Source: Deltaproteobacteria bacterium (lineage in GTDB: Bacteria; Myxococcota_A; Polyangia; HGW-17). From it: DNA of 9,320 bases. The stretch covers positions 1 to 9,320 of the forward strand of contig QKIM01000515.1 of assembly GCA_003249585.1 (NCBI GenBank). The letters run 5' to 3'. The translations under genes and the position numbers were made by a program. Positions 1 through 6,453 of the stretch are shown piece after piece. Each line of letters starts with the position of its first letter. Within the stretch, counting starts at the first letter, position 1. Under the pieces are notes generated by a model. It did no database searches, was not told where the DNA came from, and saw nothing but the letters and a program-made list of their open reading frames with translations.

Positions 1-26
1 AAGACTCGATACCCGAGACAGCGATG

Positions 27-41
27 TTCATGAATCATGAA
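27..41. promoter_or_regulatory. 15-bp palindrome, operator-like
   Basis: The sequence TTCATGAATCATGAA is a perfect inverted repeat with 7-bp arms and a single central base. No T-run follows on either strand, so it does not look like an intrinsic terminator. It lies outside any supported gene, 10 bp before a pair of hairpin repeats. A homodimeric regulator site is one possibility, but no regulator can be named. Confidence 0.35.
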
Positions 42-50
42 GACACCAAA

Positions 51-128
51 GGGCACCGTGCGGCGTGCCCGGACGAAGGGGAAACAGGAGGGCACACCGC
101 GTCGTGCCCGGATGGAAGGGAAAGAGGC
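51..128. repeat. Two tandem 39-bp units, each with a GGGCAC/GTGCCC stem
   Basis: Unit one is 51-89 and unit two is 90-128; position by position they match at 30 of 39 bases. Each unit contains GGGCAC, an 8-base loop, then GTGCCC (51-70 and 90-109). Both 6-bp stems are intact, while most of the differences between units fall in the loop (CGTGCGGC against ACCGCGTC) or the 3' tail. The pair sits immediately downstream of the minus-strand gene ending at 131. It resembles paired REP/BIME-type extragenic hairpins, but no family assignment is possible from one pair. Confidence 0.6.
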
Positions 129-140
129 CCCTATCGGGGC
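127..140 (-). terminator. Weak hairpin at the 3' end of the 131-748 gene
   Basis: On the minus strand GCCCC, loop GATA and GGGGC form a 5-bp GC stem, followed by the pyrimidine stretch CTCTTTCCCTT. The TAG stop of the adjacent gene sits across the loop and the first stem base. The T-run is poor, so this is at best a weak or factor-assisted terminator. Confidence 0.3.
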
Positions 141-748
141 TTGAAGAGCCCCTTGGGATCGGCGCCGAGCATCCCCGCCTCGAGCATGTACCCGGGCACC
201 CGGACCAGCTCCTTCACCTGGTCGGGCGTGACCAGATCCGAATACTTCAGGGTCAGAAACCCCTGGGCCAGGTGGTCCAGATCCTCGTCGGTGGTCATCC
301 ACCCCTCCCCGAAGGCCTTGTGGAGATCGAGCGGCTGGGAGTACCGGCGCAGGCTCTTGTCGCCGTTGAGGTTGAAGTAGAAGTCGAAGTAGGAGAGCGC
401 CAGCTCCCGAAGCGAGCGGTAGACCGCCTCGCGGTAGCGCAGGGTCGTGAAGTTGGACTTGCCGATGGCGCCGAAGAAGGGCCCCTTGCGCCAGATGGCG
501 ATGACGTGGTCGTCGTCGTTGTGGGCGCCCAGATCGATCACCAGGGGGCGGGCGCCCTGGAAGGTCATGGCGCAGGCGGCGAAGAGCGCGCCCTCGAAGC
601 AGTGGGCGCTGCCCTCGCGGAGGACCCGCGCGGGGCTCTTGCACTCGATCTTGGCGTTGTAGGGGATGGCGTCCAGATACTGCTGGATCTCCCAGGGGGT
701 CTTGAAGGAACGCAGCAGGGCGGTCTCTTTTTGTGAAAAGGAGTTCAT
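131..748 (-). CDS. Papain/transglutaminase-fold-like protein, 205 aa
   Basis: A soluble protein with no signal peptide or membrane segment, so probably cytoplasmic. The core reads SAHCFEGALFAACA (Cys50), then DDDHVIAIW (His81), then GKSNF (Ser98/Asn99). This Cys-His-Asn/Asp order and spacing are typical of transglutaminase-like and other papain-fold proteins, and the helix after the cysteine (GALFAACAM) fits. It could be a peptidase, an amide-processing enzyme or a degenerate fold member; the substrate is unknown. The ATG at 748 is chosen because GGAGGTGA lies just upstream (751-758); an in-frame ATG at 835 would add 29 residues but lacks a ribosome site and would read through that promoter-like region. 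It is divergent from the methyltransferase gene. The gene is solid, the fold probable, the activity unproven. Confidence 0.8.
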   Translation of the reverse strand: MNSFSQKETALLRSFKTPWEIQQYLDAIPYNAKIECKSPARVLREGSAHCFEGALFAACAMTFQGARPLVIDLGAHNDDDHVIAIWRKGPFFGAIGKSNFTTLRYREAVYRSLRELALSYFDFYFNLNGDKSLRRYSQPLDLHKAFGEGWMTTDEDLDHLAQGFLTLKYSDLVTPDQVKELVRVPGYMLEAGMLGADPKGLFKPR

Positions 749-750
749 GT

Positions 751-772
751 TCACCTCCGAGCCGGCAGTATA
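751..772 (-). promoter_or_regulatory. Ribosome site and -10 element for the 131-748 gene
   Basis: GGAGGTGA at 751-758 (minus strand) is an excellent Shine-Dalgarno sequence that decides the start at 748. Upstream, TATACT at 767-772 is a 5/6 match to the sigma70 -10 box. No good -35 is seen at 16-18 bp. If this -10 is used, the leader is only about a dozen bases long. Confidence 0.45.
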
Positions 773-844
773 GTTGATTTGTCGCCCGAGGGAACCCAAA
801 TCGGCGTTTCCTCCCGTGCAGTCCAGGGCCGGCACGAAGGCATC

Positions 845-887
845 TGGTCACGGACGCGGCGCCATGCTATGACGAGCGCACGGAGGT
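845..887 (+). promoter_or_regulatory. Weak promoter and ribosome site for the lipoprotein methyltransferase
   Basis: TGGTCA (845-850) and TATGAC (868-873), 17 bp apart, are 4/6 matches each to the sigma70 boxes. GGAGGT at 882-887 is a clear ribosome site for the ATG at 892. The ribosome site is convincing; the promoter is only a candidate. Confidence 0.3.
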
Positions 888-891
888 CCCC

Positions 892-1710
892 ATGAAGATC
901 CACACGCTCCTCACCTGCATCACCATCATCACCGCCCTGGGCTGCTCGCGCTCCTCGAGCTCCCAAAAGCAGGCCGACCCGCCCGAGACGAAGACGGCGA
1001 CTCCCCAAGGGCCGGGCCACGGCGCCCACCATCATCATGGCATGGGCTACGGCATGCACCATGACCAGGCCATGCACGCCGGTCACGGGAGCATCAACTG
1101 CCCCTACGCCAAGAAGACCTCCCACGACAACCACCGCCCCTTCGCCACCACCGCCGAGTACATCGCCCACCTGGAGAGCCCCGAACGCCTGAAATGGCAG
1201 CGCCCCGACCAGGTGGTGAAGGCCCTGGGCCTCAAGGGCGACGAGGTGATCACCGACATGGGCGCCGGGAGCGGCTTCTTCGCCTTCCGGTTCGCCAGCG
1301 CGGTACCCCGCGGTCACGTCCACGCCCTGGACATCGACCAGGCCATGGTGGACTACATGGTGAAGAAGAAGACGGCCCGGAAGGTGGCGAACCTCACGGC
1401 GATCAAAACCAGCCCCGACCGCCCGACGCTCGGGAAAGGCACCACCATCGTCTTCATGAACAACGTGCTCCACCACGTCCCCGGCGCCGGCGCATGGCTC
1501 AGCCACATCGCCTCCCAGCTGCCCGCGGGGGGCCGCCTGGTGGTCCTCGAATTCAAGATGGGCTCCCTCCCCATGGGCCCGCCGGACTCCCGGAAGATCA
1601 CCCCCGAACGGGTGATGGACCTGACAAAAAAGGCGGGCCTCACCCTCACCGGAGAGAAGAAGGGCATCCTCCCCTACCAGCACTTTTACGTCTTCACCAA
1701 GTCCCCCTGA
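892..1710 (+). CDS. Exported class I SAM methyltransferase-like lipoprotein, 272 aa
   Basis: The N-terminus is MKIHTLLTCITIITALGC, a short signal peptide with a slightly off-consensus lipobox (ALGC, Cys18). A linker rich in His, Gly and Met follows (about residues 42-66, including HHHH at 46-49). The C-terminal part is a Rossmann methyltransferase: motif I DMGAGSG (122-128), acidic motif II ALDID (145-149), and FMNNVLHHV (188-196) at the motif IV position. The segment LKWQRPDQVVKALGLK before motif I resembles a group of exported UbiE-like methyltransferase homologues found in many Gram-negatives. The substrate is unknown. If it really is exported, the source of S-adenosylmethionine is unexplained, because that cofactor is cytoplasmic. 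The His-rich linker could bind Cu, Ni or Zn. It is a single gene, divergent from 131-748, and its GGAGGT ribosome site is well spaced. Confidence 0.85.
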   Translation: MKIHTLLTCITIITALGCSRSSSSQKQADPPETKTATPQGPGHGAHHHHGMGYGMHHDQAMHAGHGSINCPYAKKTSHDNHRPFATTAEYIAHLESPERLKWQRPDQVVKALGLKGDEVITDMGAGSGFFAFRFASAVPRGHVHALDIDQAMVDYMVKKKTARKVANLTAIKTSPDRPTLGKGTTIVFMNNVLHHVPGAGAWLSHIASQLPAGGRLVVLEFKMGSLPMGPPDSRKITPERVMDLTKKAGLTLTGEKKGILPYQHFYVFTKSP

Positions 1711-1715
1711 GGGGG
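1703..1715 (+). other. GC hairpin enclosing the methyltransferase stop codon
   Basis: CCCCC, TGA, GGGGG: the stop codon forms exactly the 3-base loop of a 5-bp G-C stem. No U-tract follows, so a classical intrinsic terminator is unlikely. It could be a 3'-end stabiliser or chance in GC-rich DNA. Confidence 0.3.
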
Positions 1716-1774
1716 CACCCCGGGACCGATCTCCCGAGCGGTGGATCCGCCCTGTCCACATCGCAGAAATATTT

Positions 1775-1802
1775 TTGATAGGTCAACAAAAGCGGGTATA
1801 AC
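1775..1802 (+). promoter_or_regulatory. Sigma70-like promoter of the binding protein/kinase operon
   Basis: TTGATA (1775-1780) and TATAAC (1797-1802) each match the sigma70 consensus at 5 of 6 bases, with a 16-bp spacer in locally AT-rich DNA. The start of transcription would be near 1809, giving a leader of about 25 bases before the GTG at 1835. It is among the best promoter candidates in the window. Confidence 0.6.
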
Positions 1803-1823
1803 GCAGGGAGAACACCACAGCCT

Positions 1824-1830
1824 GGAGGAA
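1824..1830 (+). promoter_or_regulatory. Ribosome site fixing the GTG start at 1835
   Basis: GGAGGAA ends 4 bases before a GTG codon and supports GTG rather than any later ATG. The GTG start also gives a complete lipoprotein signal peptide. Confidence 0.65.
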
Positions 1831-1834
1831 ACCC

Positions 1835-2956
1835 GTGACACCCCGATCAGCACACCACATTCTGGTGTTATCTGCGCTCACCGTGACGCTGATCGCGTGC
1901 AAATCCCGAAAAGACGGCCCCGACGCGCCGCCCCCCTCGGCGCCCCTCGTCCTCAGGATCCACGCCTGGGAGGGCTACGCGCGGGAGTACGCGGCCCAGT
2001 TCGAGGCGGTCATGCGCAAACAGCACCGGGTGAACGTGACGCTGCAGGTCACCGTCACGTCAGGACTCGATTCGTTCATACGGAACATTCGCGACCGCGG
2101 CGTTCACCTGATCAGCCCGGCCAACGACCTCATCGCCCCTCTGGTCCAGCTCAATCTCATCAGGGAGATCGACACGACCCGCATCACCCGGTACCGCCAG
2201 ATCAATCCCATCATCCTCGACCGGCATCCCACGGTCATCGGCGGGAGGATCTACGCCGTCCCCTTCAGTTTCGGCCCCTATGCCCTGGCCTACAACAGGG
2301 AGAAGGTCCCGAAGCCGACCTCCTACAAGGTCCTGTGGGATCCCCGTTACCGCAAACGGGTGACCATCAGCGGCGAATATGACACGGCCAACATCTACAT
2401 GACCGCCCTCATGCTGGGTTCTCGCGGCAAGAACCTGTTCGACCTGGACGCAAAGAAACTGAAGCTCGTGGAGGACCGCCTCGCCGACCTCCTGAGGACC
2501 CAGGTCGTGGAGCTGTGGAAGGGCAACCTCAACCCCGAGGGGCGGGAGCGCTTCGACCTGGGGACGGACTGGGGCATCGGGGTCAGCAAGATCAACCGCG
2601 AACACAACGGCAACTGGGGCTTCGTCGTCCCCGACGAAGGGGTCACCGCCTGGGTCGACAGCTGGGCGGTCACGCGGAACGTCGACTCGCCGGAGCTCAC
2701 CGCCGTCGCCTACGCGTTCATCAACTTCATGATCTCTCCCAGAATCCAGGCCCGCATGGCGGGGATCACCTCCTACGGTCCCGTCAACCCCTATGCGGGG
2801 CGCTACCTCTCGGCCGAGGAGAAGAAACGCTTCTACATCGCCGATCCCCAATTCTTCGACAAGTGCACGCTCTGGCAGCCGCTGAAGCCCGAGGTCCTTG
2901 AAAGATACAGGAAGGCGTGGGACAACGCCAAGCGCAGGGGGGCGCTCCCGAAGTGA
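1835..2956 (+). CDS. PotD/PotF-type periplasmic amine-binding lipoprotein, 373 aa
   Basis: A GTG start and the lipobox LIAC (19-22) predict a membrane-anchored lipoprotein. The body is an extracellular solute-binding protein of the spermidine/putrescine type. From recalled E. coli PotD, pocket residues appear kept: Trp45 and Tyr48 in AWEGY, Asp183 in GEYDTAN, Trp246 in GTDWGIG, Trp273/Asp275 in TAWVDSWAV, Tyr314 in TSYGPVN, and Gln348 in LWQPL. The PotD Ser/Tyr pair near residue 83 is not kept (ISPAND here), so specificity may differ. No ABC permease or ATPase gene is adjacent. Instead its last four bases overlap the start of a membrane histidine kinase. I infer that it presents a polyamine or related cation to that kinase, like NspS with MbaA. 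A conventional transport role with a distant transporter remains possible. Family call sure, ligand moderately sure. Confidence 0.9.
   Translation: MTPRSAHHILVLSALTVTLIACKSRKDGPDAPPPSAPLVLRIHAWEGYAREYAAQFEAVMRKQHRVNVTLQVTVTSGLDSFIRNIRDRGVHLISPANDLIAPLVQLNLIREIDTTRITRYRQINPIILDRHPTVIGGRIYAVPFSFGPYALAYNREKVPKPTSYKVLWDPRYRKRVTISGEYDTANIYMTALMLGSRGKNLFDLDAKKLKLVEDRLADLLRTQVVELWKGNLNPEGRERFDLGTDWGIGVSKINREHNGNWGFVVPDEGVTAWVDSWAVTRNVDSPELTAVAYAFINFMISPRIQARMAGITSYGPVNPYAGRYLSAEEKKRFYIADPQFFDKCTLWQPLKPEVLERYRKAWDNAKRRGALPK
2936..2942 (+). promoter_or_regulatory. Ribosome site for the kinase inside the binding-protein gene
   Basis: AGGGGGG lies 10 bases before the GTG at 2953. It supports reinitiation at the GTGA overlap rather than a start at the upstream in-frame ATG (2917), which lacks a good ribosome site and would add 12 charged and polar residues ahead of the membrane segment. 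Confidence 0.45.
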
Positions 2957-5580
2957 AGACCATCCGTCTGCACCGCAAGCTCCTGGGGGTCATCACCAGC
3001 CTGGCGACCCTGGCCGCCCTGACGCTGGTCCTCTTCTTCCTGGCCATCAACTACGTCGCCATCCGCAGTCATATCGATAAAAAAAACGAAGAGGTGCTGC
3101 AGAAGCTGGAGCGCGTCCTCTCCGTCCCCCTCCTCAAGAAGGACTATGTCATGATCGTCGACATCATCGACGAGGAGGTGAAATCCAGCAACCTGCGGTA
3201 CATCTGGGTGCTCGACCCCGGCGGTTCGGTCATCGCCTGCAACGACGAGGAACAGATTCGCCTGCCCATCAAGGAGACCTACCTGAAGGACAGGCACTTC
3301 TCCCGGTATCGGATGAAGAGCGGCTACACCCTGTGCATCCTCAGTTCCTATTCGCTGATCTATCAGATCCAGCGGATTGTCCTCATCGGCGGACTGGTCT
3401 TCCTCGCGCTCCTGGTGCTGATCATCTACGGCATCTCCCGATGGCTGGGCAACTCGATCTCCGCCCCAGTCCAGGAGGTCGTGGATGCCTCGGTGCACGT
3501 GGCGGGCGGAAACTTCGATGTCTCGGTCAACCCCTCTGAGATCACGGAGCTCAACACCATGGCCAAGGCCCTGAACACCATGGGCAACGACCTCAAGGAG
3601 CTCACCGCGAACCTCTCCAGGGAGAAGAGCCTCCTGAGCGACAGCGAGCAACGGTACCGCCGGCTGGTGGAGAACTTCAGGGATGAGTATTTCTTCTATT
3701 CCCTCACCGCCGAAGGGAAGCTCGTCTACTGCTCCCCTTCCGTGGAGAGCATCCTGGGCTACCCTCCCGCCCAGGCGAAGCAGAAATTCCCCGCCATCCT
3801 CACCTCGGCGGACTGCAACGAGGACTTCCACCTGCATCGGCAAAAGACCCTCGCCGGCGCGGCCCAGCCGCCCTGGGAGATCGAGGTGAAGCACGGGCTC
3901 TCGGGCGTTCGCCAGCTTGAACTGATGGAGGTCCCGGTCTTCGGCGACGATGGGGAGCTCAGGTCCGTCGAGGGGATCGCCCACGACATCACCCGGAAAA
4001 AGCAGATCACCGCCCGACTGGAGAAGAGCCAGCGCAAGTTCGCGGACCTGGTCCGCCTGATGCCCCAGACCCTCTTCGAGACCGACCAGACCGGCATGTT
4101 CACCTTCATCAACACCTTCGGCGCCGAACAGCTCGGCCACGACCCGCTGCTGCTGCTCAACCGCCTGACCCTCACGGACGTCATCATCCCCTCGTGCCAC
4201 GCCCAGCTCGCCGATGTTCTGGGGGACATCCTGGAGGGGAAGGACGTGCGGGACGTGGAGCTCACGGCCGTGGACAGCGCGGGAAGCCAGTTCCCCGTGC
4301 TCCTCTACGCCTCGCCCCTCGAAGTGGACGGGAAGGTGCGGGGCCTGCGCGGGATCGCCATCAACATCACCCGGCGGCGCAGGGCCGAAGAGGCCCTCAT
4401 CCAGGCGCAGAAGATGGAGACCATCGGCAACCTCGCCGGGGGCATCGCCCACGACTTCAACAACATCCTCAACGGTATCATGGGGACGATCTCCCTTCTG
4501 CAGCTCAACCTCCGGGAGGGCAGCACCGGCACTCCGGAGGAGATCGCCGAGGACTACGGCGTCATCCAGGAGTCCTGCGAGCGGGCCGCGGACATCGTCA
4601 AGCAGCTCATGGTGCTGGCGCGCAAATCCGAAGAGCACTCGTCCGTCCTGGTGGATCTCAACGCCATCGTGGAGCGGGTGATCAAGATCTCCCGGAATTC
4701 CCTGCACAAATCCGTCACCGCCTCGGCCATGCTCTTTGACGGTCCCGCCATGACCGTCGGGGATCCCACGCAGTTCGAGCAGGTCCTCCTCAACCTCGTG
4801 GTCAATGGCGCGCACGCCATGACCATCATGCGCGCCGAGGGGGAGCGGTGGGGCGGCGAGCTCTCCATCGCCGTGTCCCTCCATGAGCCCCGCGAGGAGG
4901 AGTTCGTGCTCGAGCCGTCGCCGGCGACGGCGTGGTGGCACGTCACCATCTCGGACACGGGCGTGGGAATGGACGACCAGACGCTGCAGCAGATCTTCGA
5001 CCCCTTCTTCACCACCAAGGACAAGCGGGAGGGGACGGGCCTCGGACTGGCCATGGTGTACCACATCGTCACCCAGCACGGCGGCTCCCTGGACGTCACC
5101 TCCACCCCCGGCCGCGGCAGCACCTTCACCATCTCCCTGCCCCGTGCCGAGGGGAAAAAGGAGGCCCCGAGGGAGCACGGTGCCGATACGAAGCTCGCCA
5201 CGGGGAGCGGCACCATCCTGGTGGTGGACGACGAACTGGTGGGGCTCAATCTCACCGCTCGCATCCTCAGGAAGGTGGGCTACACCGTGCTCACCGCCAG
5301 CAGCGGAACGGCCGCGCTGAAGCTGTTCGAGGACCACGCGTCGGAGATCCGGCTGGCGCTCCTTGACATGCTCATGCCCGACATGAACGGCACGGAGCTC
5401 TTCGCGAAGATGCGGGAGATCTCCCCGAAGGTGCGGGTGGTCTTCACGTCGGGGCTTGACGACAAGGCGGTGGTGAAACAGTGCGAGGACGACGGCGCGC
5501 TGGGCTTCATCCAAAAGCCGGTCACCGCCGACTCCCTCTCCCGCTTCATCGGAGAGGCCATGGACGCCCCCGACGCCTGA
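2953..5580 (+). CDS. Membrane hybrid sensor histidine kinase with receiver domain, 875 aa
   Basis: It senses a signal outside the cytoplasm and passes phosphate from His to Asp. Domains in order: membrane segment about 10-32; periplasmic sensor about 35-141, of a size that fits a single Cache/PAS-like domain; membrane segment about 142-161; HAMP about 162-214; two PAS domains (about 230-350 and 358-480); H-box GGIAHDFNNILNG with phospho-His500; ATPase N-box NLVVNGAHAM (Asn618), SDTGVGM (Asp668), DPFFTTK and GTGLGL (694-699); then a receiver from about 755 with acidic pair Asp759/Asp760, phospho-acceptor Asp805, Thr832 and Lys855. All catalytic residues are present. The GTG start overlaps the binding-protein stop as GTGA, which implies translational coupling. 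No separate response regulator or phosphotransfer protein follows, so the output partner is unknown. The receiver may pass phosphate on or feed back on kinase activity. Confidence 0.93.
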   Translation: MKTIRLHRKLLGVITSLATLAALTLVLFFLAINYVAIRSHIDKKNEEVLQKLERVLSVPLLKKDYVMIVDIIDEEVKSSNLRYIWVLDPGGSVIACNDEEQIRLPIKETYLKDRHFSRYRMKSGYTLCILSSYSLIYQIQRIVLIGGLVFLALLVLIIYGISRWLGNSISAPVQEVVDASVHVAGGNFDVSVNPSEITELNTMAKALNTMGNDLKELTANLSREKSLLSDSEQRYRRLVENFRDEYFFYSLTAEGKLVYCSPSVESILGYPPAQAKQKFPAILTSADCNEDFHLHRQKTLAGAAQPPWEIEVKHGLSGVRQLELMEVPVFGDDGELRSVEGIAHDITRKKQITARLEKSQRKFADLVRLMPQTLFETDQTGMFTFINTFGAEQLGHDPLLLLNRLTLTDVIIPSCHAQLADVLGDILEGKDVRDVELTAVDSAGSQFPVLLYASPLEVDGKVRGLRGIAINITRRRRAEEALIQAQKMETIGNLAGGIAHDFNNILNGIMGTISLLQLNLREGSTGTPEEIAEDYGVIQESCERAADIVKQLMVLARKSEEHSSVLVDLNAIVERVIKISRNSLHKSVTASAMLFDGPAMTVGDPTQFEQVLLNLVVNGAHAMTIMRAEGERWGGELSIAVSLHEPREEEFVLEPSPATAWWHVTISDTGVGMDDQTLQQIFDPFFTTKDKREGTGLGLAMVYHIVTQHGGSLDVTSTPGRGSTFTISLPRAEGKKEAPREHGADTKLATGSGTILVVDDELVGLNLTARILRKVGYTVLTASSGTAALKLFEDHASEIRLALLDMLMPDMNGTELFAKMREISPKVRVVFTSGLDDKAVVKQCEDDGALGFIQKPVTADSLSRFIGEAMDAPDA

Positions 5581-5657
5581 AAGCCTGACCAGTCATCGTG
5601 AACCCCGCTGTCACCCGCTGCCGTGCCGCAGTGCGCTTTCCACCGCTGAAGGCTGAC

Positions 5658-6290
5658 TCAGAAATGCAGGGAGGCCATGGTCCCCACGCTGACCCAGGTG
5701 AGGTAAGGGTCCGTGGAGGAGTCCGGTGTGCCCGAGGGGGCCAGGCGGTAGATGCGCATGAAGCCGCCGAAGGAGAAGCGCGCGGTGAAGTAGAAGGCGA
5801 GCCCCAGCCCCAGCCCCAGCATGGGCCCGGAGCCGTTGGACAGGGCGTCGGAGGTGGAGTCGACCTCCGTGAAGACCGCGTACCCGAAGACGATGGAGCC
5901 CCAGAAGTCCCAGTTGGCGTTGGACAGATACCAGCGCCCCTCCAGCGCCCCGAAGAAATAGAGCACGCTGGTCTCGAGGTCGCTGTCGGGGTCATCGTAG
6001 CCGATGTTGCTGAAGCCCAGATGCACGCCGAAGGACAGGTTCTCCAGGGGGCGATACAGCCCGGAGTAGTGGCCGGAGATGCCCAAGGAGTTGCCGTCCG
6101 CCATGGCGGAGAGCGCCACGCCCCCCTCGTGCACCCAGCCCGTGCGGTGGGGCATGAAGGCGGGTCTCGCGGGGGTCGCAGCCGTTTCCCCTGGGGCCGG
6201 CGGCACGACCCCGGGCTCCTGGGCCCGGCCGGGGCCGGCGTGGATCATCATCCCGGACAACACAACGGACAGCAGCAGCACTCGTTTCAT
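5658..6290 (-). CDS. Probable outer-membrane beta-barrel protein, 210 aa
   Basis: A signal peptide (MKRVLLLSVVLSG...) has a likely cleavage after GRA (about residue 23). A short Pro/Ala-rich stretch follows, then alternating polar and aromatic/hydrophobic strands, glycine-rich turns (LGLGLGLAFYF, SFGGFMRIY) and a C-terminal SVGTMASLHF ending in Phe, the usual BAM recognition end. The length suits an 8-strand barrel such as the OmpW/OmpX/OmpA-N types, but I cannot assign a family. The ATG at 6290 (MKRV) is chosen: GGGGAG (6301-6306) lies 10 bases upstream. A TTG two codons earlier is possible, but only 4 bases from that site. It is convergent with the kinase gene, with a 77-bp gap that has no clear terminator, and has its own promoter. 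No functional link to its neighbours is visible. Confidence 0.8.
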   Translation of the reverse strand: MKRVLLLSVVLSGMMIHAGPGRAQEPGVVPPAPGETAATPARPAFMPHRTGWVHEGGVALSAMADGNSLGISGHYSGLYRPLENLSFGVHLGFSNIGYDDPDSDLETSVLYFFGALEGRWYLSNANWDFWGSIVFGYAVFTEVDSTSDALSNGSGPMLGLGLGLAFYFTARFSFGGFMRIYRLAPSGTPDSSTDPYLTWVSVGTMASLHF

Positions 6291-6337
6291 GGACAACGTT
6301 CTCCCCGGACATCACGAAACCGGACACCCTGTCCCGT

Positions 6338-6346
6338 ATTATAGCA
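6338..6346 (-). promoter_or_regulatory. Extended -10 promoter of the barrel gene
   Basis: The minus strand reads TGCTATAAT: a perfect TATAAT (6338-6343) preceded by the TG of an extended -10 (6344-6346). The -35 region 17 bp upstream (TCGAAG) is poor, which extended -10 promoters tolerate. Transcription would start near 6331, about 40 bases before the ATG at 6290. Confidence 0.55.
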
Positions 6347-6453
6347 GCTCACGACCGACTCTTCGAGAGCGCAATCACCTCTGCGGCAGGCACGAAACTC
6401 CTGGATCAGAAATTTTTCCGTTTCAATCCCTTCGGTTGACACTTTTAAGGCGT

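Noticed and set aside
65..736. Plus-strand open frame opposite the papain-fold-like gene
   Set aside because: The minus strand has a strong ribosome site, a -10 box and a Cys/His/Asn core. The plus frame is Val/Glu/Gly/Leu-rich and repetitive (VEVEVEVEV).
1721..1750. Short inverted repeats CGGGA/TCCCG and GCGG/CCGC after the methyltransferase gene as a terminator
   Set aside because: The stems are 4-5 bp, and the only T-rich stretch, which starts more than 20 bases later, is better explained as the -35 region of the next operon.
751..1761. Minus-strand open frame opposite the methyltransferase
   Set aside because: It overlaps a clear methyltransferase with motif I, and covers the divergent promoter region of both flanking genes.
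1835..2956. Reading the binding protein as part of a standard polyamine ABC importer operon
   Set aside because: No permease or ATPase gene lies on either side within the window; the overlapping partner is a histidine kinase. A distant transporter cannot be excluded.
2833..5514. Very long minus-strand open frame (893 codons) opposite the kinase
   Set aside because: It is antisense to a kinase with every catalytic motif. Its translation is Val/Asp/Gly/His/Leu-rich without a domain pattern, the usual product of high-GC third positions read backwards.
5581..5657. Terminator between the convergent kinase and barrel genes
   Set aside because: Only a 4-bp CTGC/GCAG stem is visible and there is no T-run in either direction.
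6420..6430. GTTTCAATCCC, like part of a CRISPR repeat
   Set aside because: It is a single copy with no regularly spaced partner and no spacers or cas genes.
6436..6441. Perfect -35 box TTGACA on the plus strand
   Set aside because: The sequence 16-18 bp downstream is not a convincing -10 box, and the only gene downstream is on the other strand.
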